A DNA stretch of 64,000 nt, taken from assembly GCF_900176165.1 (NCBI RefSeq), contig NZ_FWWU01000009.1:1862501-1926500 (forward strand). The letters run 5' to 3'. This document shows positions 10,695 through 21,215 of the stretch, piece by piece. Made by a program: the position numbers and the translations under genes. Below the pieces are notes generated by a model. The model was not told the DNA's origin, did no database searches, and worked only from the letters and a program-made list of their open reading frames with translations. Positions within the stretch are counted from its first letter, which is position 1; every line of letters starts with the position of its first letter. This DNA comes from Deinococcus hopiensis KR-140 (lineage in GTDB: Bacteria > Deinococcota > Deinococci > Deinococcales > Deinococcaceae).

Positions 10695-11318
10695 ATGCCC
10701 ACCCTTTCCCAACTCCGCGAACTCCAGGCCATCGCCCAGGCGGGCCTGACGTACAGCCGCGATCCCTATGACCGCGAGCGTTTCGAGCGGCTGCTGCGCC
10801 TGGGCGCAGAGTTGTTGGCGGCGCAGACGGGGCAGGACCCCGGCGGGGTCCACGAACACCTGCGGGCCGAACGCGGCTACCTGACGCCGAAGGTGGACGT
10901 GCGGGCGGTGGTGCTCAACGGGGCGGGCGACGTGCTGCTTACCCGCGAGCGCGAGGACGGGCGCTGGAGTCTCCCCGGTGGCTGGGCCGATCCTGGCGAC
11001 AGCCCGCGCGAGGTGGCGGTGCGCGAAGTCCGCGAGGAAACCGGGCGTGAGGTGCGGGCCGTGCGCCTCCTCGCCCTGCTGGACAAGGACAAGCACGCAC
11101 ACCCGCCGGAGCTGTGGGCCGTCTACAAGGTGTTCATCGCGTGCGAATTGCAGAGCAGTGAAGCAGGCGTCCACCCAGACAACACCGAGACGCTGGAAAG
11201 CGGCTGGTTTTCGCCCGCCGAACTGCCGCCCCTGAGCCTGGGGCGCAACTTGCCCGAACAGGTGCGGCGAATGGTGGAGTTGGCGCAGAATCCGGGGTTG
11301 GGCGTGGATGTGGACTGA
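10695..11318 (+). CDS. NUDIX hydrolase with N-terminal helical domain
   Basis: Protein of 207 residues. Residues about 1-60 (LRELQAIAQAGLTYSRDPYD followed by a Glu/Arg-rich helix) match the N-terminal domain attached to one group of NUDIX hydrolases (PF12535 type). The NUDIX box GWADPGDSPREVAVREVREE follows; the first conserved Glu is replaced by Asp, while the REVREETG core with the metal-binding glutamates is intact. Such proteins hydrolyse nucleoside diphosphates linked to another group (ADP-ribose-like, sugar or alcohol nucleotides). The start at 10695 is chosen because the open frame upstream is low-complexity; no ribosome site is evident. Deinococcus genomes are rich in NUDIX genes. Confidence 0.88.
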   Translation: MPTLSQLRELQAIAQAGLTYSRDPYDRERFERLLRLGAELLAAQTGQDPGGVHEHLRAERGYLTPKVDVRAVVLNGAGDVLLTREREDGRWSLPGGWADPGDSPREVAVREVREETGREVRAVRLLALLDKDKHAHPPELWAVYKVFIACELQSSEAGVHPDNTETLESGWFSPAELPPLSLGRNLPEQVRRMVELAQNPGLGVDVD

Positions 11319-11360
11319 GGGGAACGGCCCGCTTCCAGCGGCCAGTCGTCAGCAGGAGGC

Positions 11361-11858
11361 AGGCCATCCTCGCGGACGGGCGCATCCCACACACGCTCGC
11401 TGACGGCCCGTTTACGCAGGGGACGGCCGACGCGTGGAGCGATCTGGAGTACTGCGTCTTCCGATGTGGACGGGTTCGAGGTGCGGGCGTGGTTGGAATT
11501 CCTCGCGCCCGTTCGGCATTTCGTCCTGAATGGCTTCGCCACGCCCACCGCTGTGCTGGACGGCCAGCACCGGTCCCGGAGCAGATGCGGGTCAAGGATT
11601 CGCATGGACGGCTGGCGGACCTGCTGGGGGCCTTGGCGGCCAGATCTCAACTGCAACCCGCCGCTGAAGCCGAACAAATTTTCGCCCGATACACTGGCGC
11701 AGTACGGCCCGTTTGACCGGGAGGCTGGATGAACTGGAGCGCCCGTATGCGCGAGCGTGGGCGTGGACGCGGGAACTGGGGCCGTGCAGCGGCTTTGCCC
11801 TGAGTCCCAACGGGACCTTACGGCAAGGCTGCAGGCCCTGCCCGTCCCAAAGCGCTGA
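11361..11858 (+). pseudogene. Decayed nucleotidyltransferase (lincosamide/aminoglycoside type)
   Basis: Pieces of one protein are recognisable in order across the three plus frames. First comes ADGPFTQGTADAWSDLEY, the nucleotidyltransferase motif (GSFTxGxxDxxSDxE) with Ser changed to Pro. Then VDGFEVRAWLEFLAPVRHFV and LNGFATPTAVLDG, next VKDSHGRLADLLGALAARSQ, then LDELERPYARAWAWTRELG, and finally VQRLCPESQRDLTARLQALP ending at a TGA at 11856-11858. At least three frameshifts separate the pieces, and the middle is shorter than in intact Lnu(B)/LinF-like proteins, suggesting an internal deletion. It cannot encode a working enzyme. Family naming is from remembered motif patterns. It fills most of the gap 11319-11905. 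Confidence 0.6.
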
Positions 11859-11892
11859 ACCCGGTTCCTGTCCGGCGCTCAGAGGCGGCGGG

Positions 11893-11898
11893 TAGACT
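11893..11898 (+). promoter_or_regulatory. Leaderless -10 element (TAGACT) for the class III aminotransferase
   Basis: TAGACT ends 7 bases before the ATG at 11906. Confidence 0.55.
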
Positions 11899-11905
11899 GC
11901 CCCGC

Positions 11906-13390
<1,485 letters not shown>

Positions 13391-13744
13391 GGCCCAGCGT
13401 GAAGTGCGCCCGCGCAGCGCACCCCATGGGCTGGACGACACCGACTGGCAGAAATCGTGGGCCATGCCAGCGGCGACTGGCCTGGGGCAAACGTCGGCTT
13501 CCAGATTCACGGTCAGCTGAGCGAGGGGAGCAAGGTCAGCCTTGGTCCACAGATCGGCGGGCCAACGCTTCAATTGGGCGTCTCCCACAACAGGGTGCAG
13601 GGGTCCGTTCGGGGGCTGCTCCTGGGTGATCTGGTTTCCAGAGAGGCGTGGAGGCACCGAAGCGGAGGGACGGGGACAGAACGGATGATCCGGCAAACCG
13701 TATGACGCGGCGTAGACCGGCCGCAAGACCGGGCACCCCCGCTC
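13391..13744. other. Gap without a convincing gene, containing repeat A
   Basis: No frame here has a good start, length and family pattern. The minus strand carries a plausible-looking but unrecognised fragment (RWPADLWTKADLAPLAQLTV). The only defined element is the dispersed repeat at 13641-13706. Confidence 0.4.
13641..13706. repeat. Dispersed repeat A, copy 1
   Basis: About 60 bases matching 41103-41162, sharing GAGAGGCGTGGA near the left and GAACGGATGAT with AAACCGTATGAC at the right. Both copies sit just beyond the 3' end of a minus-strand gene. Confidence 0.7.
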
Positions 13745-14251
13745 CTACGCCAGCCCGCACGCCCGCTGAATGACCAGATGTACCTCGTCCCGCCCCAGGC
13801 GCCGGGCCTGGAGGGGCAGATCGGCGGGCAACGCGCTCAGGCCCCGCACCACGGGTGCGTATTTGAATTCGGGCCTGGCGATCAGGTCTCGGCCCGCCGT
13901 GAAGGCGAGGACGAAGTCCGCGCGCAGCGCATAATGGGCGTTGAGTTCATCCCGCAGTTGCTGCGGGTCACCGCCCAGCAGGGCGAGGAGGGCGGGGTGG
14001 GTCTCGAAGCCGTCCTCCAGCGCCTGGGTGACGCGGGCGGTGTCCAGCAGCAGGCCCGTGCCGGGCAGGGTGTAGCCGGAAACGCGGCGGCGGCAGACCT
14101 CGGGCGCGTCGCCGCGCACTCCGGCCACCGTTCGCCCAGCCCGCTCCGCTCCGGCAAGCAGGGCCCAGAAGCGGCCCAGGCTGCTGTAGCGCGCGAGTTC
14201 CACATATCCGGCAGGCCGCGCGGGGAGGGGACGGGTGGGGCGAGAGGTCAC
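13745..14251 (-). CDS. Conserved-looking protein of unknown function
   Basis: Soluble protein of 168 residues with no recognised family. It shows an N-terminal Arg/Pro stretch, then YSSLGRFWALLAGAERAG, a region ending in DGFETHPALLALLGGDPQQL, and FVLAFTAGRDLIARPEFKYA. No signal peptide, membrane segment or catalytic motif is visible. The gene is credible because a TAGCAT -10 lies 6 bases before its GTG start, codon use resembles its neighbours, and the frame is free of stops over its full length. It is transcribed away from the MFS gene. Confidence 0.65.
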   Translation of the reverse strand: MTSRPTRPLPARPAGYVELARYSSLGRFWALLAGAERAGRTVAGVRGDAPEVCRRRVSGYTLPGTGLLLDTARVTQALEDGFETHPALLALLGGDPQQLRDELNAHYALRADFVLAFTAGRDLIARPEFKYAPVVRGLSALPADLPLQARRLGRDEVHLVIQRACGLA

Positions 14252-14257
14252 GCGGCC

Positions 14258-14263
14258 ATGCTA
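14258..14263 (-). promoter_or_regulatory. Leaderless -10 element (TAGCAT) for the unknown 168-residue protein
   Basis: TAGCAT on the minus strand ends 6 bases before the GTG at 14251. Confidence 0.5.
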
Positions 14264-14385
14264 GAGCGGGTGGAGCAGGGAGAAAGGGCGGCGGGTGACG
14301 AGACAGCGCGCCGACAGCCTTCTCTGCGTCCACCACCCTTTCTTCATCGTCGGCCTCCACCCAGAGTGCGCGGGGCCACGGGCGT

Positions 14386-14391
14386 TAGCCT
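14386..14391 (+). promoter_or_regulatory. Leaderless -10 element (TAGCCT) for the MFS transporter
   Basis: TAGCCT ends 7 bases before the ATG at 14399 and decides the start. Confidence 0.55.
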
Positions 14392-14398
14392 ACCTGTC

Positions 14399-15784
<1,386 letters not shown>

Positions 15785-15787
15785 GGC

Positions 15788-18067
15788 CTAGCCGTCCAAA
15801 GTCCCCAGCACGGCGCCGATGATCCGCTCTCCATACGCCTCGATGCGCTTCTCGCCCATTCCGGGCAGCCCGCGCAAGTCGTTCAGGGTGCGCGGCTGCC
15901 GGCCGGCGATGGCCTCCAGCGTGGCATTGGGAAAGATCACAAAGGCGCTTTGACCCGTTTCCCGGCACAGTTCCTTGCGAAGCTCGCGCAGGGCCTCGGT
16001 GAGTTCAGGGGCCGGGGCGTCCGTGGGTGCGGGCGTTTCGCGGGTCGTGGAAAAGAGGGAGTCGGGCCAGAAGCCCACTTCGCGTGGCGGCGCGGCGGAC
16101 GCAGGCTGCGAACGGCTGATGGCCAGCGGCGGAGAGCTGACCGCCGAACGCCCTGCACTCGCCCGCAACACCCCCAGCACCGCCGCATTCCCCGCCGCGC
16201 CCCGTTCGGCCTCCGGGGGGAGACGGCCGCCCGCTGACGGCTGCCCGCTCCCCCTCACCACCTCCAGCACCTCGGCGCCGTAACTTTCGAGCTTGCGTGC
16301 CCCCACACCGCTGACACTCCCCAGCGTGTGCAGGCTGTCAGGGCGCAGTTCGGCGACTGTCTTGAGGGTGGCGTCGCTGAAGATGACGTAGGGAGGCACG
16401 CCCTGCTCGCGCGCTTTTGAGAGCCGCCATTGGCGCAGCGCCCCGAACAGTGGGGCGTCGGCAGCGTCCACGGGGGCGCGGCCCGCGCGGGCAGAGCGCT
16501 CCCGGCTGCTCCGCGCGGGCTTGGGCATCAGGGCCTCCTCGCGCAGGGTCAGCGTCTCCTCGCCTTTCAGGAGGGCGCGTGCCTTTCCGGTGGCGCGCAG
16601 CCCCTGGTGCTCATCCGCCGAGAGGTAGGCCAGGCTCACGAGTTGGCGCAGCACCCCGCGCCAGGTCTTCTCGTCGTGCGCGCTGCCGACGCCAAAGGTG
16701 GGCAGCTGGTGGTGACCCATCGCCCGCACCTTTTCCGTCTCGCGGCCCAGCAGCACGTCGGTGAGGTGCGCCGCGCCGAAGCGGTTGCCGGTGCGGACCA
16801 CCGCCGAAAGGGCCATCTGCGCCTCACGGGTGGCGTCGCGCACGCGCGGCGGATTCAGGCACGCGTCGCAGTTGCCGCACGGTTCCCGCAGCGTTTCACC
16901 GAAATACGCCAGCAGCATCTGGCGGCGGCAGGTGGCGGCCTCGCAGTAGGTCAGCAGGGCGTCGAGCTTGGCGGCCTCGGTGCGTTTGACGTCCTCCGGA
17001 GCCGTGCTCTGCGCGAGCATCCGCCTGACGTTCACCACGTCGCTGAGACCGTAGACCATCCACGCCGTGCTCGGCAGCCCGTCGCGCCCGGCGCGGCCCG
17101 TTTCCTGGTAGTAGCCTTCCAGGCTCTTGGGCAGGTCAAGGTGGGCGACAAAGCGCACGTTGGGCTTGTCGATGCCCATGCCAAAGGCCACGGTAGCGGC
17201 CACCACCAGCCCTTCCTCGTTCAGAAAGCGCTCCTGGGCCGCGTTACGCTCACGCGGCGAGAGGCCCGCGTGGTAGGCCACCGCCTCTACTCCCTGCGCC
17301 GAGAGCCACTTCGCCGTCTCCTCCACCGACCTGCGCGACAGGCAGTACACGATGCCCGCGTCTCCCGGGTGCTCGGTGCGAATAAAGTCAAGCAGTTGCG
17401 TCTTGGGTCCCTCCTTCGGTCCCACCCGGTACTGAATGTTGGGGCGGTCGAAGGAGGAGATGAACTGCGGCGCACCCGCGAGGCCCAGCACCCGCACGAT
17501 GTCCGCGCGGGTCCGGTCGTCGGCGGTGGCGGTCAGGGCCAGCCGGGGGATATGGGGAAAACGCTCCGGCAGCACGCCGAGTTGCCCGTACTCGGGCCGG
17601 AAGTCGTGGCCCCACTGGGAGACGCAGTGCGCCTCGTCGATGGCGAAGAGGGCCACGGGCGCACGTTCGAGCAGGTCCAGCGTTCGCGGCAGCAGCAATC
17701 GCTCGGGAGCCACATACAGCAAGTCGAGGGTGTGCGCGAGCAGGGCCGACTCCACCTCGCGCACACCCTCGGCACTGAGGGTGGAATTCAGGAAGGCGGC
17801 GCGCACCCCGAGTTGCCGGAGGGTGTCCACCTGGTCCTTCATCAGGGCGATCAGGGGTGAGACGACGATGCCGGCGCCCGGGCGCAACAGCGAGGGCACC
17901 TGATAGCACAGGCTCTTGCCGCCGCCTGTGGGCATCAGGACCAGGGCATTGCCGCCCTCGGTCACCGTGCGTACGATCTCGGCCTGCACGCCACGGAAGG
18001 CCGGATAGCCCCACACCCGTTCCAGAAGCGCCAGGGCCTGCCCATCGGTGGAGAGGGACGTGCTCAT
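15788..18067 (-). CDS. recQ: ATP-dependent DNA helicase RecQ with two HRDC domains
   Basis: 3'-5' superfamily 2 helicase of 759 residues. The helicase core has Walker A MPTGGGKS, SPLIALMKDQV, the DEAHCVSQWGHDFRPEY box, TATAD and a C-terminal QETGRAGRDG motif VI. A zinc-binding region (CEAATCRRQML, CGNCDAC) and an RQC winged helix follow. Two HRDC domains lie near residues 540-625 (ending LGSVSGVGARKLESYG) and 685-757 (ending GLPGMGEKRIEAYG). D. radiodurans RecQ is known for three HRDC domains; only two are visible here. The frame opens with a GTG one codon upstream (18070); the ATG at 18067 sits 8 bases from a TATGCT -10. Role: recombination repair. Confidence 0.96.
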   Translation of the reverse strand: MSTSLSTDGQALALLERVWGYPAFRGVQAEIVRTVTEGGNALVLMPTGGGKSLCYQVPSLLRPGAGIVVSPLIALMKDQVDTLRQLGVRAAFLNSTLSAEGVREVESALLAHTLDLLYVAPERLLLPRTLDLLERAPVALFAIDEAHCVSQWGHDFRPEYGQLGVLPERFPHIPRLALTATADDRTRADIVRVLGLAGAPQFISSFDRPNIQYRVGPKEGPKTQLLDFIRTEHPGDAGIVYCLSRRSVEETAKWLSAQGVEAVAYHAGLSPRERNAAQERFLNEEGLVVAATVAFGMGIDKPNVRFVAHLDLPKSLEGYYQETGRAGRDGLPSTAWMVYGLSDVVNVRRMLAQSTAPEDVKRTEAAKLDALLTYCEAATCRRQMLLAYFGETLREPCGNCDACLNPPRVRDATREAQMALSAVVRTGNRFGAAHLTDVLLGRETEKVRAMGHHQLPTFGVGSAHDEKTWRGVLRQLVSLAYLSADEHQGLRATGKARALLKGEETLTLREEALMPKPARSSRERSARAGRAPVDAADAPLFGALRQWRLSKAREQGVPPYVIFSDATLKTVAELRPDSLHTLGSVSGVGARKLESYGAEVLEVVRGSGQPSAGGRLPPEAERGAAGNAAVLGVLRASAGRSAVSSPPLAISRSQPASAAPPREVGFWPDSLFSTTRETPAPTDAPAPELTEALRELRKELCRETGQSAFVIFPNATLEAIAGRQPRTLNDLRGLPGMGEKRIEAYGERIIGAVLGTLDG

Positions 18068-18125
18068 CACCGGGCAGCATAGCGCTTTACGCTATGGGCG
18101 TAACCGGGTGGCTGCAGACGTGGCC

Positions 18126-18833
18126 CTACAACTGGCTCGCCTGGTCGATGATCTCCTGCGCAGTGCGCCAGACCTGGGGGGCGTCCGCCACGGCGCCGAC
18201 CTCTCCGGTCGCGGACACGCCCGTCAGCGAGCCCTGCACGTCCACCCGCAGTTCCAGAGCGTTCCAGCCGCTCTGCGCGTTGACGTTGACGCTGATGGGC
18301 ACGCCGATGGCCACCCCGGCGAACTCCTGCATGATCTGGCCGCAGTCCACCTGACCGCTCAGACGGGTGGGGCGGTCGGCGTACAGGTAGACCCGGCCGG
18401 TCAGGACCGCGCGGGTAAAGGACGTGCGCTGCAACCGGGCGGCGAACACCGGCTTGGCCTCGGAGCGCTGCGGCTGGAGGTTGATAAAGGCGAAATTGCG
18501 GGCCGCGTCGTCGCTGCTCGTGACCCGGCCCGTGCAGCCCACGGCCGAGAGCGCGTCGGCCGCGGGACGCAGGGCCGGCTGCACCGTCACGGCGTCGGGC
18601 AAGGGCAGAATAAAGAGGCCGCTGGAGGCGACGTCGGCCTGCGCGAGGGCCTGACCCGGTAGGCCCGCCAGGGTGACCTTGCCCGCGCCGCCCCAGCGGG
18701 AAATGTTTCCCTGGACGTTGCCGACCGTCTTGGCGGGAGCGGCGGGCCCAACCTGCAAGGTGGGCCGCCCCGCGCAGGCGGACAGCAGCAGGCCCAGGCT
18801 GGCGACGATGAAAAAGCGTGCTGGAGCGTTCAC
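18126..18833 (-). CDS. Lipoprotein of the GxVxxWGG/GWN family
   Basis: Protein of 235 residues with a lipoprotein signal peptide (hydrophobic run ending LLLSAC, Cys20). The mature part shows NVQGNISRWGGAGKVTLAG, later VGCTGRV, GRVYLYADRPTRLSGQVDC, NVNAQSGWNALELRV and ATGEV...VWRTAQEIIDQA. The same order of motifs, including two conserved cysteines that may form a disulfide, occurs in the next gene, in the 911-residue lipoprotein at 103, and in a decayed copy near 56584. No catalytic motif is visible; a beta-rich surface protein is likely. Function unknown. Confidence 0.8.
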   Translation of the reverse strand: MNAPARFFIVASLGLLLSACAGRPTLQVGPAAPAKTVGNVQGNISRWGGAGKVTLAGLPGQALAQADVASSGLFILPLPDAVTVQPALRPAADALSAVGCTGRVTSSDDAARNFAFINLQPQRSEAKPVFAARLQRTSFTRAVLTGRVYLYADRPTRLSGQVDCGQIMQEFAGVAIGVPISVNVNAQSGWNALELRVDVQGSLTGVSATGEVGAVADAPQVWRTAQEIIDQASQL

Positions 18834-18840
18834 GCCACCG

Positions 18841-18846
18841 ATTCTA
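18841..18846 (-). promoter_or_regulatory. Leaderless -10 element (TAGAAT) for the 235-residue lipoprotein
   Basis: TAGAAT on the minus strand ends 7 bases before the GTG at 18833. Confidence 0.6.
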
Positions 18847-18865
18847 GGGGGCGCGGAAGTGAGAA

Positions 18866-18894
18866 GCCTGCCTCACCGGGAAAGCGAGGCAGGC
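18866..18894 (-). terminator. Hairpin terminator between the two lipoprotein genes
   Basis: Arms GCCTGCCTC and GAGGCAGGC with an 11-base loop, about 15 bases after the stop at 18910 and followed on the minus strand by TTCTCACTT. It suggests the two paralogues are separate transcription units. Confidence 0.7.
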
Positions 18895-18909
18895 GCTGCG
18901 AGGCGGCGC

Positions 18910-19593
18910 TTACTGAATCTGGGCGTTCAGCTCGTCCATGCTGATCCAGGTGTTGACGGGGGCGGTCGTGCGAATGACCTTGCCGGTGATGCTCCTGCCG
19001 CTGAAACCGAAGCTGCCGTAGACGTAAAACTGCAGCATGTTCCAGCCGGGCACAGCGTTGACGCTCACGGTCACCGGGAAACTGCCCTGGCCGGCCAGCG
19101 TGCAGGTCACGGTGCCGCTGAGGGTGGTCTCCTGGTCCACATACAGCCACGCCCTCGCGTCCACCGTGCGGGTGGTCAGCGTCTTGCTGACAGCTGCGGC
19201 AAAGAGGTCTTTGGTGGCGCTCCCGTTTTTCGCCTGCAGGGTAAAGGCGAGCAGGCCCTGGGCGGCCGCATTGGAATTGGTCAGGCTGGTGTTCACGCAG
19301 CCGAACTGCGACAGGCCGCTAAGCAGGGTGGCGGTCACCGAGCGCGCCTCGCCCGCCAGGGCCGTGGCCTGGGGCAGCGTCAGGGTGAAGTTGTTCGCCG
19401 CGTCGATGGGCGCGGTCGCCAGCGGCAGCAGGGTGCCGTTCAAGTTCACGGTGCCGCCACCGCCCCAGGTCTGAACCTGACCGGAGATCTTGGACTCTGC
19501 CGGCGCATTCTTGGGCGCTTCGATGGAGTTGTTGCCGCAAGACGCGAGCGTCAGGGACACACCCAGCAGGGTCAGGCCAACAAGCTTGTTCAT
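18910..19593 (-). CDS. Lipoprotein of the GxVxxWGG/GWN family (paralogue)
   Basis: Protein of 227 residues from the start used here. The signal peptide MNKLVGLTLLGVSLTLASC has a lipobox with Cys19. The mature part shows KISGQVQTWGGGGTVNLNG, FTLTLPQATALAGEA, QFGCVNTS, RAWLYVDQETTLSGTVTC, VSVNAVPGWNMLQFYVYG and SGRSITGKV, parallel to the preceding lipoprotein. A second ATG lies 9 bases upstream (19602), but TACCAT ends 7 bases before the ATG at 19593, favouring the inner start. Likely a secreted, lipid-anchored beta protein; function unknown. Confidence 0.82.
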   Translation of the reverse strand: MNKLVGLTLLGVSLTLASCGNNSIEAPKNAPAESKISGQVQTWGGGGTVNLNGTLLPLATAPIDAANNFTLTLPQATALAGEARSVTATLLSGLSQFGCVNTSLTNSNAAAQGLLAFTLQAKNGSATKDLFAAAVSKTLTTRTVDARAWLYVDQETTLSGTVTCTLAGQGSFPVTVSVNAVPGWNMLQFYVYGSFGFSGRSITGKVIRTTAPVNTWISMDELNAQIQ

Positions 19594-19600
19594 GGGGCAC

Positions 19601-19606
19601 ATGGTA
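19601..19606 (-). promoter_or_regulatory. Leaderless -10 element (TACCAT) for the second lipoprotein
   Basis: TACCAT on the minus strand ends 7 bases before the ATG at 19593. Confidence 0.5.
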
Positions 19607-19618
19607 CCGAACTTGGCC

Positions 19619-20650
19619 CTACGGTGCCTGACCTGTCCCTGACGCCACCTTGATCACCACGCGGCCCCGGACCTGCCCTGCCAGAATCTCTTCAGCCAGT
19701 GCGGGCACGTCCTCCAGGGGATGAATTCGGATCAGGGGGGCGAGCTTCACGGGTGGCAGGTCCCGCGCCAGGCGGTCCCAGGCGGTGCGGCGGCGTGGGG
19801 CGGGGCAGGTTACCGAGTCGATCCCCAACAGGTTTACGCCGCGCAGAATGAGGGGAAACACCGTGGTCTGAAGCTGGTGCCCACCCGCCAGGCCGCACAC
19901 CGCCAACGAGCCGTGGGTGCGCGTGCTGGCGTACGCCCCAGCCAGCGCTTCACCGCCCACGGTGTCCACCACCCCGGCCCAGCGTTCCTTTTCCAGGGAA
20001 CGCTTCAGAAGAGGCAGTTCCTCCCGCCCAATGATGTTTGTGGCCCCAAGGGAGCGCAGGTACGCTTCCTCCTGGGGGCGGCCGGTGCTGGCCGTGACCG
20101 TGAAGCCAGCCGCAGCAAGCAGGGCCACCGCTGTACTGCCCACGCCGCCCGCCGCTCCCGTCACGAGCACTTCACCTTGCCCGGGGGTCATCCCGTGGTC
20201 CTCCAGGGCCAGTACCGCGAGCATCGCGGTAAAGCCTGCCGTGCCCACGCCCATGGCCCACTCGGCGCTCAGCTCCCCCGGAATGGCCACCAACCATTCG
20301 GACCGGACCCGGGCATACTCGGCGTAGCCCCCGTCCTGCCGCTCGCCGATGCCCCAGCCGGTCAGGACCACAGGGGTACCGGGCGTATAGGTGCCCGTCT
20401 CGTCGGTCACCACCTCGCCCGCCAGATCGATACCAGGGGTCATGGGCAGGGATTTCAGCACCCCGGGGCGGCCCGCCACCGCCAGGCCGTCTTTGTAGTT
20501 CACGCTGGAATGCGTGACGCGCACCACGGCGTCGCCAGGCGGCAGATTGGCCGGGGTCAGGGTCTGGAACTCGGTGCGCAGGCCCGCCTCGTCTTTCAGG
20601 GCGCGCAGGGCGCGGAAGGTGGGGGGCAGGGCAGGAACGGCTCGGGTCAT
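19619..20650 (-). CDS. YhdH/AcuI-type quinone oxidoreductase (acrylyl-CoA reductase family)
   Basis: Medium-chain dehydrogenase/reductase of 343 residues. It has the GroES-like N-domain (HSSVNYKDGLAVAG, MTPGIDLAGEV) and the NADPH-binding Rossmann motif TGAAGGVGSTAVALLAAAGF. VVDTVGGEALA and GLAGGHQLQTTVFPLILRGV are typical of the YhdH/AcuI subgroup, which reduces acryloyl-CoA or related enones. No zinc-binding cysteines are present, as expected. The ATG at 20650 follows a GGAGGTG ribosome site. It stands alone on the minus strand. Confidence 0.9.
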   Translation of the reverse strand: MTRAVPALPPTFRALRALKDEAGLRTEFQTLTPANLPPGDAVVRVTHSSVNYKDGLAVAGRPGVLKSLPMTPGIDLAGEVVTDETGTYTPGTPVVLTGWGIGERQDGGYAEYARVRSEWLVAIPGELSAEWAMGVGTAGFTAMLAVLALEDHGMTPGQGEVLVTGAAGGVGSTAVALLAAAGFTVTASTGRPQEEAYLRSLGATNIIGREELPLLKRSLEKERWAGVVDTVGGEALAGAYASTRTHGSLAVCGLAGGHQLQTTVFPLILRGVNLLGIDSVTCPAPRRRTAWDRLARDLPPVKLAPLIRIHPLEDVPALAEEILAGQVRGRVVIKVASGTGQAP

Positions 20651-20712
20651 GGGACGAACACCTCCAACACAGGGATATGGTCCCAGCCTACCTGCTCCCC
20701 AACCCCGCTGCC

Positions 20713-21159
20713 CTACCGTACGTCCTCAAACTCGGTCACGGCGGCAGCGAGGGCGTCGGTCGTCGTGGCCTGGTACCCGGCCCAGACCCGCCACAGGGCG
20801 TGCAGGGCCTCGTGCGCGGCGAGCAGGGCCGCGCGCACCTCGGGCGTCGGCTCGTCTCCGGCGGCAGCGAGGGCCACGGTCAGGTGCAGCTTGGCGTTCA
20901 GGTAGCGCGTCTGCTCGGTGCGGGTACCGTCGTACACATACACCACTTCGCGCCAGTCGGGCGTGAACTCACGCCAGATCAGGCGGGTGACTCCGGCGTG
21001 GCTGCCGGGGCACAGCCTGTGGGCGGGCGTGCCATCGGGCGCGATAAGCCCACGCTCGCGGCACCCCTGGGCCGCCAGACCGCTGATATCACGGTCCACG
21101 TTGTCCTGAAAACGCGCCTCGATGGCGCAACGGGCCGAATCACGAGCAGCTTGCGACAT
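20713..21159 (-). CDS. Protein of unknown function (148 residues)
   Basis: Small soluble protein without recognised family. Features are a Cys-containing N-terminal part (GCRERGLIAPDGTPAHRLCP), an aromatic segment FTPDWREVVYVYDGTRTEQT, and an alanine-rich helical C-terminal half (AHEALHALWRVWAGYQATTT). No signal peptide or membrane segment. TAAAAT lies 9 bases before the ATG, and it is transcribed divergently from the kinase gene at 21216. No function can be given. Confidence 0.6.
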   Translation of the reverse strand: MSQAARDSARCAIEARFQDNVDRDISGLAAQGCRERGLIAPDGTPAHRLCPGSHAGVTRLIWREFTPDWREVVYVYDGTRTEQTRYLNAKLHLTVALAAAGDEPTPEVRAALLAAHEALHALWRVWAGYQATTTDALAAAVTEFEDVR

Positions 21160-21168
21160 AGTGCCCTT

Positions 21169-21174
21169 ATTTTA
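21169..21174 (-). promoter_or_regulatory. -10 element (TAAAAT) for the 148-residue protein
   Basis: TAAAAT on the minus strand ends 9 bases before the ATG at 21159, in an AT-rich divergent intergenic region. Confidence 0.45.
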
Positions 21175-21203
21175 TTCTGCCCACAGCAAAACGAAATGGA
21201 AGG

Positions 21204-21209
21204 TACACT
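21204..21209 (+). promoter_or_regulatory. Leaderless -10 element (TACACT) for the PfkB-type kinase
   Basis: TACACT ends 6 bases before the GTG at 21216. Confidence 0.55.
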
Positions 21210-21215
21210 TTCTTC

